A DNA stretch of 64,000 nt. It comes from Desulfarculales bacterium. Its GTDB lineage: Bacteria > Desulfobacterota > Desulfarculia > Desulfarculales > Desulfarculaceae. Both the position numbers and the translations under genes were made by a program. Where the stretch lies: positions 1-64,000 of the forward strand of contig JAIRYI010000103.1 in the NCBI GenBank assembly GCA_031267815.1, written 5' to 3'. The notes beneath the pieces were generated by a model that saw only the letters and a program-made list of their open reading frames with translations, made no database searches and was not told the origin of the DNA. Of the stretch, positions 32,691-40,468 are shown piece by piece (the first letter of the stretch is position 1; each line of letters opens with the position of its first letter).

Positions 32691-32804
32691 ACATACAGCC
32701 CTGGCTATAGTAGTAGTCAGGGCTGTATGTTGACTTTTGGCATGATTTCTTACTCCTCACCCCGTTACGGCTGGCGCCTGGATAATCCCGGCGCCAGCCG
32801 TAAC
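32691..32804 (+). promoter_or_regulatory. two perfect hairpins in the lysis leader
   Basis: Hairpin 1: ACATACAGCCCTG (32691-32703) with its exact complement at 32718-32730. Hairpin 2: GTTACGGCTGGCGCC (32764-32778) with 32790-32804. Together they fill most of the 175-nt leader between element L and the holin gene. They may time lysis by blocking readthrough or protect the mRNA; inference. Confidence 0.75.
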
Positions 32805-32827
32805 CCTACCAGATCAGGATGGTGCTT

Positions 32828-33211
32828 ATGATTATTTTGCGATTGTTTATCGGAATCAGCCGGTTTCTTCTGCATCCGCGCCTGCAATTGATTTTCCTGT
32901 TTTTTGCCGCCCTTGGCTTGCAAGCCGCCATATTCATCTTCGAGCCGGCCCAAAGCCCGGTGGTGCTGTACAAGCTGGCGTTGGTCACCATCGCGGCGAT
33001 ACTGGCCGTCTTTTGTGATGTGGCGGTTTTCCCTTTCGCCCGGCCCGATTCCTACCTGGACAATGATTGGCGCAAAGACCCGGACGCGGACAGGCCGGGC
33101 AGCGCCGATTATCCCATCGCGTACGGTTATGAATCGGCTTTTGTCCTGGCTTGTTTGCGTCGGGCAATCATAATTGCCGCCTTTGTCCTGGCTGTGGCCT
33201 TGGGGCTGTGA
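32828..33211 (+). CDS. holin-like membrane protein
   Basis: 127 aa from ATG 32828. Three likely membrane helices: LIFLFFAALGLQAAIFIF, YKLALVTIAAILAVFCDVAV, and at the end CLRRAIIIAAFVLAVALGL. Followed with a 1-nt overlap by the secreted transglycosylase and then spanins, which defines a lysis cassette. Exact holin family uncertain. Confidence 0.75.
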   Translation: MIILRLFIGISRFLLHPRLQLIFLFFAALGLQAAIFIFEPAQSPVVLYKLALVTIAAILAVFCDVAVFPFARPDSYLDNDWRKDPDADRPGSADYPIAYGYESAFVLACLRRAIIIAAFVLAVALGL

Positions 33212-33855
33212 TGCAATACAAACGAATTTTTATCACTTTTGCGATGTTATTGCTCCTTATCCAGTTTGCCGGCATTGGTAACGCCGCCGAAATACCAAAA
33301 GCAGCGGAACAATACCGGGCAACCGTGATTCGCACCGCCCGGGCCGTCTGGGGCATGGACGCGCCGGTGGCTGTCTTTGCCGCGCAAATCCACACCGAGA
33401 GCCGCTGGAATGCCCAGGCAAAAAGCCGCGCGGGAGCGCAAGGTCTGGCCCAGTTCATGCCGCAAACAGCTCGTTGGCTGCCTTCCGTGGCCCCGGAAAC
33501 CGGAAAACCCATGCCTTACAATCCCGGCTGGGCGATCCGCGCCCTGATAACTTACGATCTCTATCTTTGGCGGCAAGTCGGCCCGGATGGCGGCGCAACC
33601 GCTTTTGAGCGTATGGCCTTTACCCTGTCCGCCTATAACGGCGGCCTGGGCTGGGTGCGGCGGGATAGAAATCTGGCGGTAGAAAAGGGTCTGGACGGAT
33701 TGCTCTGGTTCGGTTCGGTGGAAACTGTCAATGCCGGGAGAAGCATAGCCAACTGGAAGGAAAACTGCGCCTATCCCCGCCTGATCTTGCGCGAGCGTCA
33801 ATATCTTTACAAAGATGCGGGCTGGGGGCCGGACCTGCCGGAAGAAACAGAATGA
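33211..33855 (+). CDS. phage lytic transglycosylase endolysin with signal sequence
   Basis: 214 aa from ATG 33211 (TGATG overlap). N-terminal secretion signal (IFITFAMLLLLIQFAGIGNA) then the SLT fold: AVFAAQIHTESRWNAQAKSR with catalytic Glu, GAQGLAQFMPQTARWL, and LSAYNGGLGWVRRD. Cleaves peptidoglycan glycan strands. The signal suggests Sec export, with holin-dependent or timed activation. Confidence 0.87.
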   Translation: MQYKRIFITFAMLLLLIQFAGIGNAAEIPKAAEQYRATVIRTARAVWGMDAPVAVFAAQIHTESRWNAQAKSRAGAQGLAQFMPQTARWLPSVAPETGKPMPYNPGWAIRALITYDLYLWRQVGPDGGATAFERMAFTLSAYNGGLGWVRRDRNLAVEKGLDGLLWFGSVETVNAGRSIANWKENCAYPRLILRERQYLYKDAGWGPDLPEETE

Positions 33856-34283
33856 TCTCGACAGTTATCAACATCTTCAGCACGGTATTTAGCACCATTA
33901 AGGCTAACTGGCCGCCATATCTGATTATTGCCGTAATGGGTTTGGTTATCTTGGGAGCAATCTGGCGCATAGACCACCTTTCCGGCGCTCTGGCCTTGGA
34001 AGAAAGCCGGCATGAGGCTGCAAAAGATTCCCTGGCCCGCGAAGTGGAAAAGGGTATGGGATGGAAGGCCTCTTATGAAAAAGTTGTCATGGCAGCGGAA
34101 GCTCACAAGGAAGCAACTGAAGCATGTCTTGTCAGAGAGATGGAAGCACAAAAGGCGCGTGAAGAAAGAACGGCGATTTTACAGGCCACACAGCCGCGCC
34201 CACGGACAAAACAGGAACAACAGCAGGTGGTAAATGATGAAATTCGCGCTCGTGCCGCTGATCGCCTTAACCGTACTTGGTAG
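33852..34283 (+). CDS. inner-membrane spanin (Rz-like)
   Basis: 143 aa: one N-terminal membrane helix (YLIIAVMGLVILGAIWRI) followed by a periplasmic coiled coil (SGALALEESRHEAAKDSLAR...). The next gene overlaps it by 50 nt in another frame and encodes a small lipoprotein, the classic Rz/Rz1 arrangement that fuses inner and outer membranes at lysis. Confidence 0.8.
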   Translation: MISTVINIFSTVFSTIKANWPPYLIIAVMGLVILGAIWRIDHLSGALALEESRHEAAKDSLAREVEKGMGWKASYEKVVMAAEAHKEATEACLVREMEAQKAREERTAILQATQPRPRTKQEQQQVVNDEIRARAADRLNRTW

Positions 34284-34536
34284 CCTCGCGGGTTGTGGTG
34301 CCGGCAAACCGGCCTTGCCGCCGCCGCCCGTCATTCTCAACTTGCCTGACTGCCCGGCTCCGGCGCGTCCGGCTCTTGCACCTATTGACGGGGCCTTGCC
34401 TTTTGACAGCCCGGCAAATATTTCGACTTTTTTAGAGAGAGACGATGTCATACGCTTCTATGTGCAAGGGCTGGAGGCGACAATTAATTGTTATCAGCGC
34501 CGGGGCGATCAAAAACCGGCAGAGGAAGGTGACTGA
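34234..34536 (+). CDS. outer-membrane spanin lipoprotein (Rz1-like)
   Basis: 100 aa. Signal and lipobox (LIALTVLGSLAGCGAG) followed by a Pro-rich linker (KPALPPPPVILNLPDCPAPA), characteristic of Rz1. Longer than lambda Rz1 (60 aa), with a C-terminal helix ending in CYQRRGDQ. Starts inside the Rz-like gene. Confidence 0.82.
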   Translation: MMKFALVPLIALTVLGSLAGCGAGKPALPPPPVILNLPDCPAPARPALAPIDGALPFDSPANISTFLERDDVIRFYVQGLEATINCYQRRGDQKPAEEGD

Positions 34537-35024
34537 TGGAACATGCGCCGGAAGTTATAAGCGCACTGCAAACAGTGGCGTCTTTTCTTGAAGAAATGGG
34601 CATTCCAGGTCTTGTGGCTCTGATCCTGATCGGCCCGTCAATGATGGTTATTGCAGTCTTCGCTTTAGACTATTTACGGCAACGCCATATTCGCAAAGGC
34701 GAAGAAGAACGGCGGCAGGAAGCCAAGGCCGACCGTGATCTGCTCCGGGAGTTGGTGGATCGGCACCGGGATGAAACCCTTGCCCTGGTGGAGCGGCATA
34801 GAGAAGAAACAGCAGGTATTATGCGCGACTTGGGCGAAAAACATATGGAAGTGACTCAGTATTATAAAGATAACGTTGAACTGGTTAAGTCTACACAGCG
34901 GCTGGCGACTGATATGCGAGACATTATCGTTAATAATACACGGGCACTGGAGCGATTGACAAACGCAGTGGAAGCGAATTTCTTTTGTCCTGTTGCGCGT
35001 GAAGCCGCTACCGGCAAAAAGTGA
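34536..35024 (+). CDS. membrane-anchored coiled-coil phage protein, unknown
   Basis: 162 aa with one membrane helix (IPGLVALILIGPSMMVIAVF) and a long charged coiled coil with repeated RHRDET/RHREET units (DRHRDETLALVERHREETAG). Lies between spanins and terminase. Could be a lysis accessory or superinfection-exclusion protein; no family recognised. Overlaps the previous stop by 1 nt (TGATG). Confidence 0.65.
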   Translation: MEHAPEVISALQTVASFLEEMGIPGLVALILIGPSMMVIAVFALDYLRQRHIRKGEEERRQEAKADRDLLRELVDRHRDETLALVERHREETAGIMRDLGEKHMEVTQYYKDNVELVKSTQRLATDMRDIIVNNTRALERLTNAVEANFFCPVAREAATGKK

Positions 35025-35031
35025 GGGAATT

Positions 35032-35274
35032 ATGGGAGAACGTCATGAAATGCTCGGTCAGCGGGCAGAACTAATGCCCCAGCGGCAACGCCTCCGGGTT
35101 GAATGTGAAGCCTTGCGCGACAAACTCCGGGCGGCCTTACCGGTACACGAGGATGTTGACGCTTTGAACGGCGAAACAATTCTGACTGCGGCTATAGCTT
35201 TGCAAACAAGCCTTGCGGAATTGGCCGGCATGAATCGAAAAATTGAAATTTTGAACCGCGAGCTTGGCTCATAG
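35032..35274 (+). CDS. small helical phage protein before terminase
   Basis: 80 aa from ATG 35032 with GAGGGA. Helical, charged (GQRAELMPQRQRLRVECEAL; LQTSLAELAGMNRKIEILNR). In Mu small genes of unknown role (gp25-26) occupy this place. Confidence 0.62.
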   Translation: MGERHEMLGQRAELMPQRQRLRVECEALRDKLRAALPVHEDVDALNGETILTAAIALQTSLAELAGMNRKIEILNRELGS

Positions 35275-35282
35275 GTGTAATT

Positions 35283-35882
35283 ATGGGTTGGGAGCATGAG
35301 GCGGAAACTGTCTGGCGGGCACAAGAACTATATTGCGTTGACCGTCTATCCTTTGAAGCTGTAGCTAGCGAAACTGGCGTGGCCGCGTCAACCCTGAAAC
35401 GATGGTCGGAAAAATACGGCTGGCAGTCTAAGAGGGAAGAGATCGCCAAGGCTGAAGCCGACATCCGCGCTGATAAGGTGCTGGCCCGGGCAAAAACCTT
35501 AAAAGCCTTGCTTGACAAGCCCAAGGCTGAGATGGCCTTTGCTGTATCCTCTCTTGAAACTTTGGCCATGAAAGAAGCGGAGGTTGCCCGCCAGAACGCG
35601 GCCCGGCTTGTGACTGAACAGGCCCCGGCCCTGTCCATACAGACCCCGGGCGAAGCCATAGCCGCCTTGCGCAAAGCCATTGAGGGAAAGCTTACACTGC
35701 TTTTGACCAGACCGGAAAACGTTGATCTCAAAGCCGTGCAGGAAGTTCAGAAATGTCTTGCCCTGGTGGAACAGCTTGAAGTCGCGCAAGAAGCGACCCA
35801 ACCGGAAGGCAAAGCCACAGAGGGCGGATTATCCGCTGATATGACGGAAACCATACGCCGGGCCATGAGCGGGGAACTGTGA
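35283..35882 (+). CDS. small terminase subunit (DUF1804-type)
   Basis: 199 aa. N-terminal HTH (YCVDRLSFEAVASETGVAAS, TLKRWSEKYGWQSKREEIAK) followed by long oligomerisation helices. Stop overlaps the large terminase start (TGATG). Recognises phage DNA for headful packaging from the Mu-like end. Confidence 0.82.
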   Translation: MGWEHEAETVWRAQELYCVDRLSFEAVASETGVAASTLKRWSEKYGWQSKREEIAKAEADIRADKVLARAKTLKALLDKPKAEMAFAVSSLETLAMKEAEVARQNAARLVTEQAPALSIQTPGEAIAALRKAIEGKLTLLLTRPENVDLKAVQEVQKCLALVEQLEVAQEATQPEGKATEGGLSADMTETIRRAMSGEL

Positions 35883-37363
35883 TGGAATTCGATTCTCTGG
35901 CTCTCTTGTGCAACCATCAAATAGAATGGTTACAAGATAAAGAGCTGGTTAAGGTCTGGGAGAAAGCCCGCCGTATCGGAGCGTCCTGGGTTGAGGCTCT
36001 TTATAGCGTCCTGGAAGCGGCTAAAAAGAAAAGCGAAGGCGGCCAAAGCACCTATTATCTATCTTATAATAAGGATATGACGAGACAGTTTATCAGCGAT
36101 TGCGCGTGGTGGGCTAAAGTCGCAGGCGCGGCCACGGGCAAAGTTGAAGAGGTGATCGCCGATTATGACCGGAACGTTACGATTTTCCGCATTCGCTTTT
36201 CCTCCGGCTGTGAAATTTGCGGTATGCCCTCAGAACCGCGCTCCCTGCGTTCTAAACAGGGCCGGGTTATTTTGGATGAAGCGGCCTTTGTGGAGGATTT
36301 GGCCGAAATTTTGAAAGCGGCAATGGCCTTGCTTATGTGGGGCGGGCAAGTAGTAATTTTATCTACTCATAACGGCGCGGATAACCCCTTTGCCGAGTTG
36401 ATCCAAGATATTCACAAAGGAACCTTCGACTACTCCCTGCACCGGACAGACCTGGATGAGGCCCTGGCCGGCGGGTTATATAAAGCGATTTGCCGCCGCA
36501 AGGGCGATGATTGGACGCCGGAAATGGAAGCGGCCTGGCGGGCCGATCTGATTAGGCAATACGGCGACGCCGCCGATGAGGAGCTGTTCTGCGTTCCTTC
36601 GCGTTCTGGTGGAGTGTATCTTACTACAACTATGATAGAAGCCTGTATGAGAGAGGATATTCCCGTGTTCCGGTGGACGCCGCCGGCAGCCGATTTTGTG
36701 GATTGGCCGGCAGATAAGGCCGCCATGTATGCCTTGGCCTGGTGCGAGAACAATTTGAAGCCGCACCTTGCTATTTTGCCCGCTGATTTGAGCCATTTTA
36801 TAGGCGGAGACTTCGGCCGCTCCGGCGACTTATCCGTTTTCATGCCGGCAACGGAGATACAAAATCTTGATCTTGTGCCGCCTTTTGTGCTGGAACTGCG
36901 TAACTGCCCGCACAAGACCCAGGAGCAAATACTCTTTTACATGATTGACCGCCTGCCCCGCTTTTCCGGCGGGGCGCTGGATGCACGCGGCAATGGCAGC
37001 TTCCTGGCGGAGTCGGCCCGACAGCGATATGGCCCGGAACGCATTGCAGAGGTTATGCTTACTGAAAAATGGTACCGGGAAACCACGCCCAAGCTCAAAG
37101 CCAGAATTGAGGATAAAACCTTATTTTTACCTCAAGACGCTTATATCCTGGCGGACTATAGGGCGTTTAAGGTTGTGAGAGGGGTTGCCCGCATACCGGA
37201 TAAAAAAGGGCAGGACGCAACCGGCCAGCGCCATGGCGATGCGGGCATTGCCGGCTGCATGTTGATTCACGCCCGGGAGACTTTTGGCGAGTATGAAGAA
37301 TGGGATTGCCAGACCGTGAATATGGCCGGGCAAATTGGCGGGTTTAATTGGGCTGGTTACTGA
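35882..37363 (+). CDS. large terminase subunit (Mu gp28-like)
   Basis: 493 aa. ATPase part: VWEKARRIGASWVEALY (Walker A-like), RVILDEAAFVEDL (Walker B), VVILSTHNGADNPF (coupling motif). Nuclease part: FIGGDFGRSGDLSVFM, GALDARGNGSFLAE and GQRHGDAGIAGCM with acidic catalytic residues. Powers packaging and cuts after a headful. It is the last phage gene before the boundary, whereas in Mu it is followed by the portal gene. Confidence 0.92.
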   Translation: MEFDSLALLCNHQIEWLQDKELVKVWEKARRIGASWVEALYSVLEAAKKKSEGGQSTYYLSYNKDMTRQFISDCAWWAKVAGAATGKVEEVIADYDRNVTIFRIRFSSGCEICGMPSEPRSLRSKQGRVILDEAAFVEDLAEILKAAMALLMWGGQVVILSTHNGADNPFAELIQDIHKGTFDYSLHRTDLDEALAGGLYKAICRRKGDDWTPEMEAAWRADLIRQYGDAADEELFCVPSRSGGVYLTTTMIEACMREDIPVFRWTPPAADFVDWPADKAAMYALAWCENNLKPHLAILPADLSHFIGGDFGRSGDLSVFMPATEIQNLDLVPPFVLELRNCPHKTQEQILFYMIDRLPRFSGGALDARGNGSFLAESARQRYGPERIAEVMLTEKWYRETTPKLKARIEDKTLFLPQDAYILADYRAFKVVRGVARIPDKKGQDATGQRHGDAGIAGCMLIHARETFGEYEEWDCQTVNMAGQIGGFNWAGY

Positions 37364-37764
37364 AAATCCGAGTTTAAACTTACTTTAAACTTAATTTTTA
37401 TTATAAGCCAGTAACACAGTGATTTTATTAAATTATTATTGATTATCTGATTATGGGGTTCAGTTTAAACTTAGCGGCATATAACATTCAACTGACTAAT
37501 AACTTTTTTAAGCCGCTTTGCGTGAATTGATTTTTTCTGCAAAATTAATAAAATCAAAAAGTTATTCTAAAAAATGAGTACGCGGAATTTGGGTTTAGGC
37601 TCTTTTTTCGTTCTCAATTTGCGTGAAAATTGGCCCCTGAAATGCCCCTTCGTTCGCAACTCTTTGCATGTTCGGTTTTGGGTCGCTTCGTTCGCTGTAA
37701 GTCCGCGTCAGTCCTGGTTTAGTTCCGCTTTTGTCCTATCCGATCCGCCTGTTTCCTTATTCTC
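37364..37764. other. prophage terminal region with transposase-binding-like repeats
   Basis: About 400 nt without a supported gene. Three TTTAAACTTA/TTTAAACTTAA units lie at 37371-37395 and 37461-37473; CTTCGTTCGC occurs at 37648-37657 and 37686-37695; two 21-nt repeats in the same orientation (14 of 21 identical) start 22 nt apart at 37694 and 37716, both with CCGC and GTCC blocks. Adjacent 22-bp repeats are how MuA-type ends are built. The host birA frame enters here from the right. Confidence 0.65.
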
Positions 37765-38564
37765 ATCTTCCGTGATCCCCCATACCAGCCCTTATCCAGA
37801 TGAAACAGTACCCGGCCGAGCAACCGATCGCGTTCCAGAATCAGGCCGCTTTCCAGAAATAAAGAAGTAGCTTCCAGGGCAGGGGGCAATTCATCAGCTA
37901 ACGCGTTGACATTACAGCCAATGCCTATAACAGCCCACTTGCCTCCCCCAGCCTGCCGGCCTGTTTCCACCAGCACTCCCCCCACTTTACGCCCTCTGAT
38001 CAGGACGTCATTGGGAGCTTTAAGCTGGGGGATTAGGGGCAGGCAGTCGGCAATGGCCGCGGCCAGAGCCTGAGCGGCCGTCATGGTCAGGCGGTGGAGT
38101 TGGGCGTCATTGAAATCAGGGCGCAAAATAAGAGAAAACATCATGCCCCGGGGGCTGGAAAACCAATTGCTGCCTTTACAGCCCCGGCCCTTGGTCTGAT
38201 TTTCTGCCCAGACAATGCTTCCCGGCCTGGCGCCTTCCAGCGCCCAGATCACAGCATCGTTGTTAGTGGAAGTTGTACTTGCCATAACGCGCCAGTCTCC
38301 CTGCCCCACCAGCGCGGTCTCCAGGCGCGCCCGCAAAGCCGGACCGTCCAGAGGCTGATGCAGGGCCAGCAGAAGATAGCCTTTGCGGGGAGCGGAAGCA
38401 ATGGCGTGCCCCTGACCGCGCAGGCCGGCAACATGTTTGGCCACCGCCGCTCTGCTTATCCCCAGGCGTATGGCTATCTCTTCTCCGGAACGCCATATCT
38501 GACCGGGCCGGAGCATATCCAGAATCTGCCGCGGGCGGGAAAGTGAATCTGAAGTCTCTGCCAT
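37719..38564 (-). pseudogene. birA: biotin-protein ligase BirA, 3' end replaced by prophage
   Basis: Reads about 281 aa from ATG 38564 (38573 also possible). HTH (EEIAIRLGISRAAVAKHVAG), STNNDA, ENQTKGRGCKGSNWFSSPRG, LKAPNDVLIRGRKVGGVLVE and VIGIGCNVN are all recognisable. After FHLDKGWYGG the sequence stops matching: the last 18 residues are basic and the C-terminal SH3-like domain (about 50-60 aa in E. coli BirA) is missing. The catalytic loop has GRGCKG where most enzymes have GRGRRG. Loss by prophage insertion is the simplest reading; residual activity is possible. Confidence 0.75.
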
Positions 38565-38718
38565 AAGCACCATCCAGGCTCGTAAATAAAATGATTTTAA
38601 AATAATAACGGAGTTCAGCCTCCTATTCAATCCAATCAATCCAGGCTCTCTCCTTCGTCCCTACCCGGCCGGCTTCAGGAGGCAAGGGCGTATTTTTAAA
38701 AAAATTTTATTTTACCTC

Positions 38719-38746
38719 TTGACATAATAGAAGCGCGCTGCATAAT
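38719..38746 (+). promoter_or_regulatory. sigma70-type promoter for the ADH-ALDH leader
   Basis: TTGACA (38719-38724), 16-nt spacer, CATAAT (38741-38746). Initiation would lie near 38753, about 25 nt before the first leader peptide. Confidence 0.75.
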
Positions 38747-38777
38747 TGAAGCTGAATATTAAAAGGAGCTGTTGTTC

Positions 38778-38864
38778 ATGATCCATATTACCCGGAACAT
38801 TTTTTTCTGGTGGCAAGGCCCTTGCTTCAAGCACCCGCAAGGCCCAGGCGATGGTATGAATTAA
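38778..38864 (+). CDS. aromatic-rich leader peptide 1 (attenuator)
   Basis: 28 aa with AAGGAG at 38763-38768. Contains FFWW followed by QGPCFKHPQGPGDGMN. Trp-Trp codons at 38808-38813. Just after them CCTTGC (38820-38825) can pair either with GCAAGG at 38813-38818 or with GCAAGG at 38837-38842, so ribosome position could switch structures. Followed by a strong intrinsic terminator. Confidence 0.75.
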   Translation: MIHITRNIFFWWQGPCFKHPQGPGDGMN

Positions 38865-38892
38865 AAACGCCTCTTTAAAAAATACACTCACG

Positions 38893-38921
38893 GCCGCGGG
38901 GAAAACCCCGCGGCTTTTTTT
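38893..38921 (+). terminator. attenuator terminator 1
   Basis: GCCGCGGGG aaaa CCCCGCGGC (38893-38914), 9 bp perfect, then seven T. Stands 28 nt after leader peptide 1. Confidence 0.88.
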
Positions 38922-38966
38922 ATGAGGCGCGGCAAAAAAATTACCGCCTTCCAAGGAGATTTTAAT

Positions 38967-39068
38967 ATGCAAACCGTATCCGTTTTGTCTTCCTATAATT
39001 CCCGCGTTTTTTACTGGCGCGGTTTCTGGCCTGAACACCCCCGCTGCCCAGGCGGAAGTATGCGCTGA
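38967..39068 (+). CDS. aromatic-rich leader peptide 2 (attenuator)
   Basis: 33 aa with AAGGAG at 38953-38958. Contains VFYWRGFWPEHPRCPGGSMR. Its last 18 residues align without gaps to leader 1 (shared pattern W-x-G-x4-HP-x2-PG-x2-M). Followed by a second terminator, giving a tandem pair of attenuators. Confidence 0.75.
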   Translation: MQTVSVLSSYNSRVFYWRGFWPEHPRCPGGSMR

Positions 39069-39094
39069 ACACGCTCTTCCAGAAAACAAGCCTT

Positions 39095-39128
39095 AAGGCC
39101 GCGGGTTCAAATCCCGCGGCCTTTTTTT
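39095..39128 (+). terminator. attenuator terminator 2
   Basis: AAGGCCGCGGG (39095-39105) pairs with CCCGCGGCCTT (39113-39123) around TTCAAAT, with T residues at 39122-39128. Lies 26 nt after leader peptide 2 and 61 nt before the dehydrogenase ATG. Confidence 0.88.
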
Positions 39129-39189
39129 ATTGCGCCGGCCCGAGGTTAAATTTCTGACGTTAATTTTTAAAAAAGGAGTCGTTTAAGTT

Positions 39190-40413
39190 ATGCAGTATAT
39201 GTTTACTATGCCCACTTTAGCCCAGTTCGGCCGCGGCCTAAGCCGCCAGCTTGCCCCGATCTTGCAGGAAAACGGGATAAAACGCGTTTTTGTGGTATCG
39301 GATCAGGGCGTAAAAAAAGCCGGTCTGCTGGACGGGCCCCTAAAGAGCATGCAGGCCGCCGGTATGGAACTGGACATTTTTGATCAGATCCGGGCCAATG
39401 CCCCCGCGCCGCAAATAGCCGAGGTAAGCGCTCAAGCTCATTCCTTCAATCCTGACGCTATTGTCAGCATCGGCGGCGGCAGTTGTATTGACAGCGGCAA
39501 AGCGGTGAATATTTTATTGGCCAATCCGGCTCCCATCAGCCGCTATGACGGCGTAAATCTGGTCAAAAATCCCGGACGCCTGCATATCGCCGTGCCGACA
39601 ACCGCCGGCACAAGCAGTGAAATGACCGTGGTGGCGGTAATTTCAGATGAAAAGAATGCCAAAAAGATGGTGCTTTTCGGAAAAAACATATCCGCCTCCA
39701 TTGCTCTTATCGATCCTGAACTTACTTATAACCTGCCTGCCCATATTACCGCCGCCACAGGCATGGACGCGCTCACTCATGCCATTGAAGCCTATGTATC
39801 CACCGCCAGTTCTCCTTTGACTGACTCCATTGCGCCTCAGGCTGTCTCGCTTATCGCGGGAAACCTTCTTTCCGCTTATAAAGACGGCAATACCGAGGCG
39901 CGGGATAAAATCATGCTGGGCTGTATGCTGGCCGGGGTATGTTTTTCCAACGCCGGACTGGGCCTTGTCCATTCTCTGGCCCAGCCTATGGGCGGACACT
40001 GCCATGTGCCGCACGGGCTGGCCAACGCCATTTGTATCGCCCGGGTGATGGCATACAGCATGCCCGCCGTCCCGGAGCATAAAATCAATGTCATAGCTTC
40101 CGCCCTCGGTCTTGCGGATAAAGTAAAAAATTCCTCTTCCGCCGCTCAGGAAATTTGCGCCGCCCTGGAAGAACTCACCCGTCTGCTCCATATTCCCACC
40201 ATCAGTCAGGCGGGAGTGGACAGAAACAAAATATCCGCCATGTCAGCTGACGCGCTCAAGGAGATATCCACTCCCACCACCCCGCGCATGCCCACCCTGG
40301 AGGAAGTGGAAGCTTTATATGAGGATTTATTCGCTCAAAAAGAAAGAGACCTCTCCCTTCTCCGGCAACCCGGCGAAGCGGCCGGCCTCGCATCCCGCGT
40401 CCGGAAACACTGA
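39190..40413 (+). CDS. iron-containing alcohol dehydrogenase
   Basis: 407 aa group III ADH. NAD-binding GGGSCIDSGKAVNILLA and PTTAGTSSEMT; metal ligands in TAATGMDALTHAIEAYVS, HSLAQPMGGHCHVPHGLANA. Interconverts an alcohol (or hydroxyacid) and aldehyde (or ketone) with NAD(P)H. The C-terminus has about 30 extra residues (KERDLSLLRQPGEAAGLASR). Next gene is an aldehyde dehydrogenase, so the pair may handle an aldehyde. Control by aromatic-rich leaders hints at a substrate from amino-acid breakdown. Confidence 0.93.
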   Translation: MQYMFTMPTLAQFGRGLSRQLAPILQENGIKRVFVVSDQGVKKAGLLDGPLKSMQAAGMELDIFDQIRANAPAPQIAEVSAQAHSFNPDAIVSIGGGSCIDSGKAVNILLANPAPISRYDGVNLVKNPGRLHIAVPTTAGTSSEMTVVAVISDEKNAKKMVLFGKNISASIALIDPELTYNLPAHITAATGMDALTHAIEAYVSTASSPLTDSIAPQAVSLIAGNLLSAYKDGNTEARDKIMLGCMLAGVCFSNAGLGLVHSLAQPMGGHCHVPHGLANAICIARVMAYSMPAVPEHKINVIASALGLADKVKNSSSAAQEICAALEELTRLLHIPTISQAGVDRNKISAMSADALKEISTPTTPRMPTLEEVEALYEDLFAQKERDLSLLRQPGEAAGLASRVRKH

Positions 40414-40468
40414 CCTCGGAACGGATACGAATAACAATTACAATTCATATTTCAAGAAAGGAATGACC

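Larger units (their letters stand above)
1..37764. mobile_element. Mu-like transposable prophage (left end outside window)
   Basis: The region encodes a DDE transposase of MuA type, a MuB ATPase, Gam, gp16, MuF, Mu I-type protease and a full contractile-tail set. The right boundary is inferred from three things: the last phage gene (large terminase) ends at 37363, 21-nt direct repeats lie at 37694-37714 and 37716-37736, and the host birA reading frame loses homology near 37764-37785. The left boundary is not in the window because the tail fibre gene runs off the edge. Arms are divergent: virion genes on minus, early/lysis/terminase genes on plus. The exact terminal dinucleotide (a CA at 37764-37765 is a candidate) is inference. 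Confidence 0.9.

Noticed and set aside
37574-37870. 98-aa plus-strand ORF across the prophage-birA junction
   Set aside because: Spans phage terminal repeats and antisense birA, has no ribosome-binding site and no protein-like pattern.
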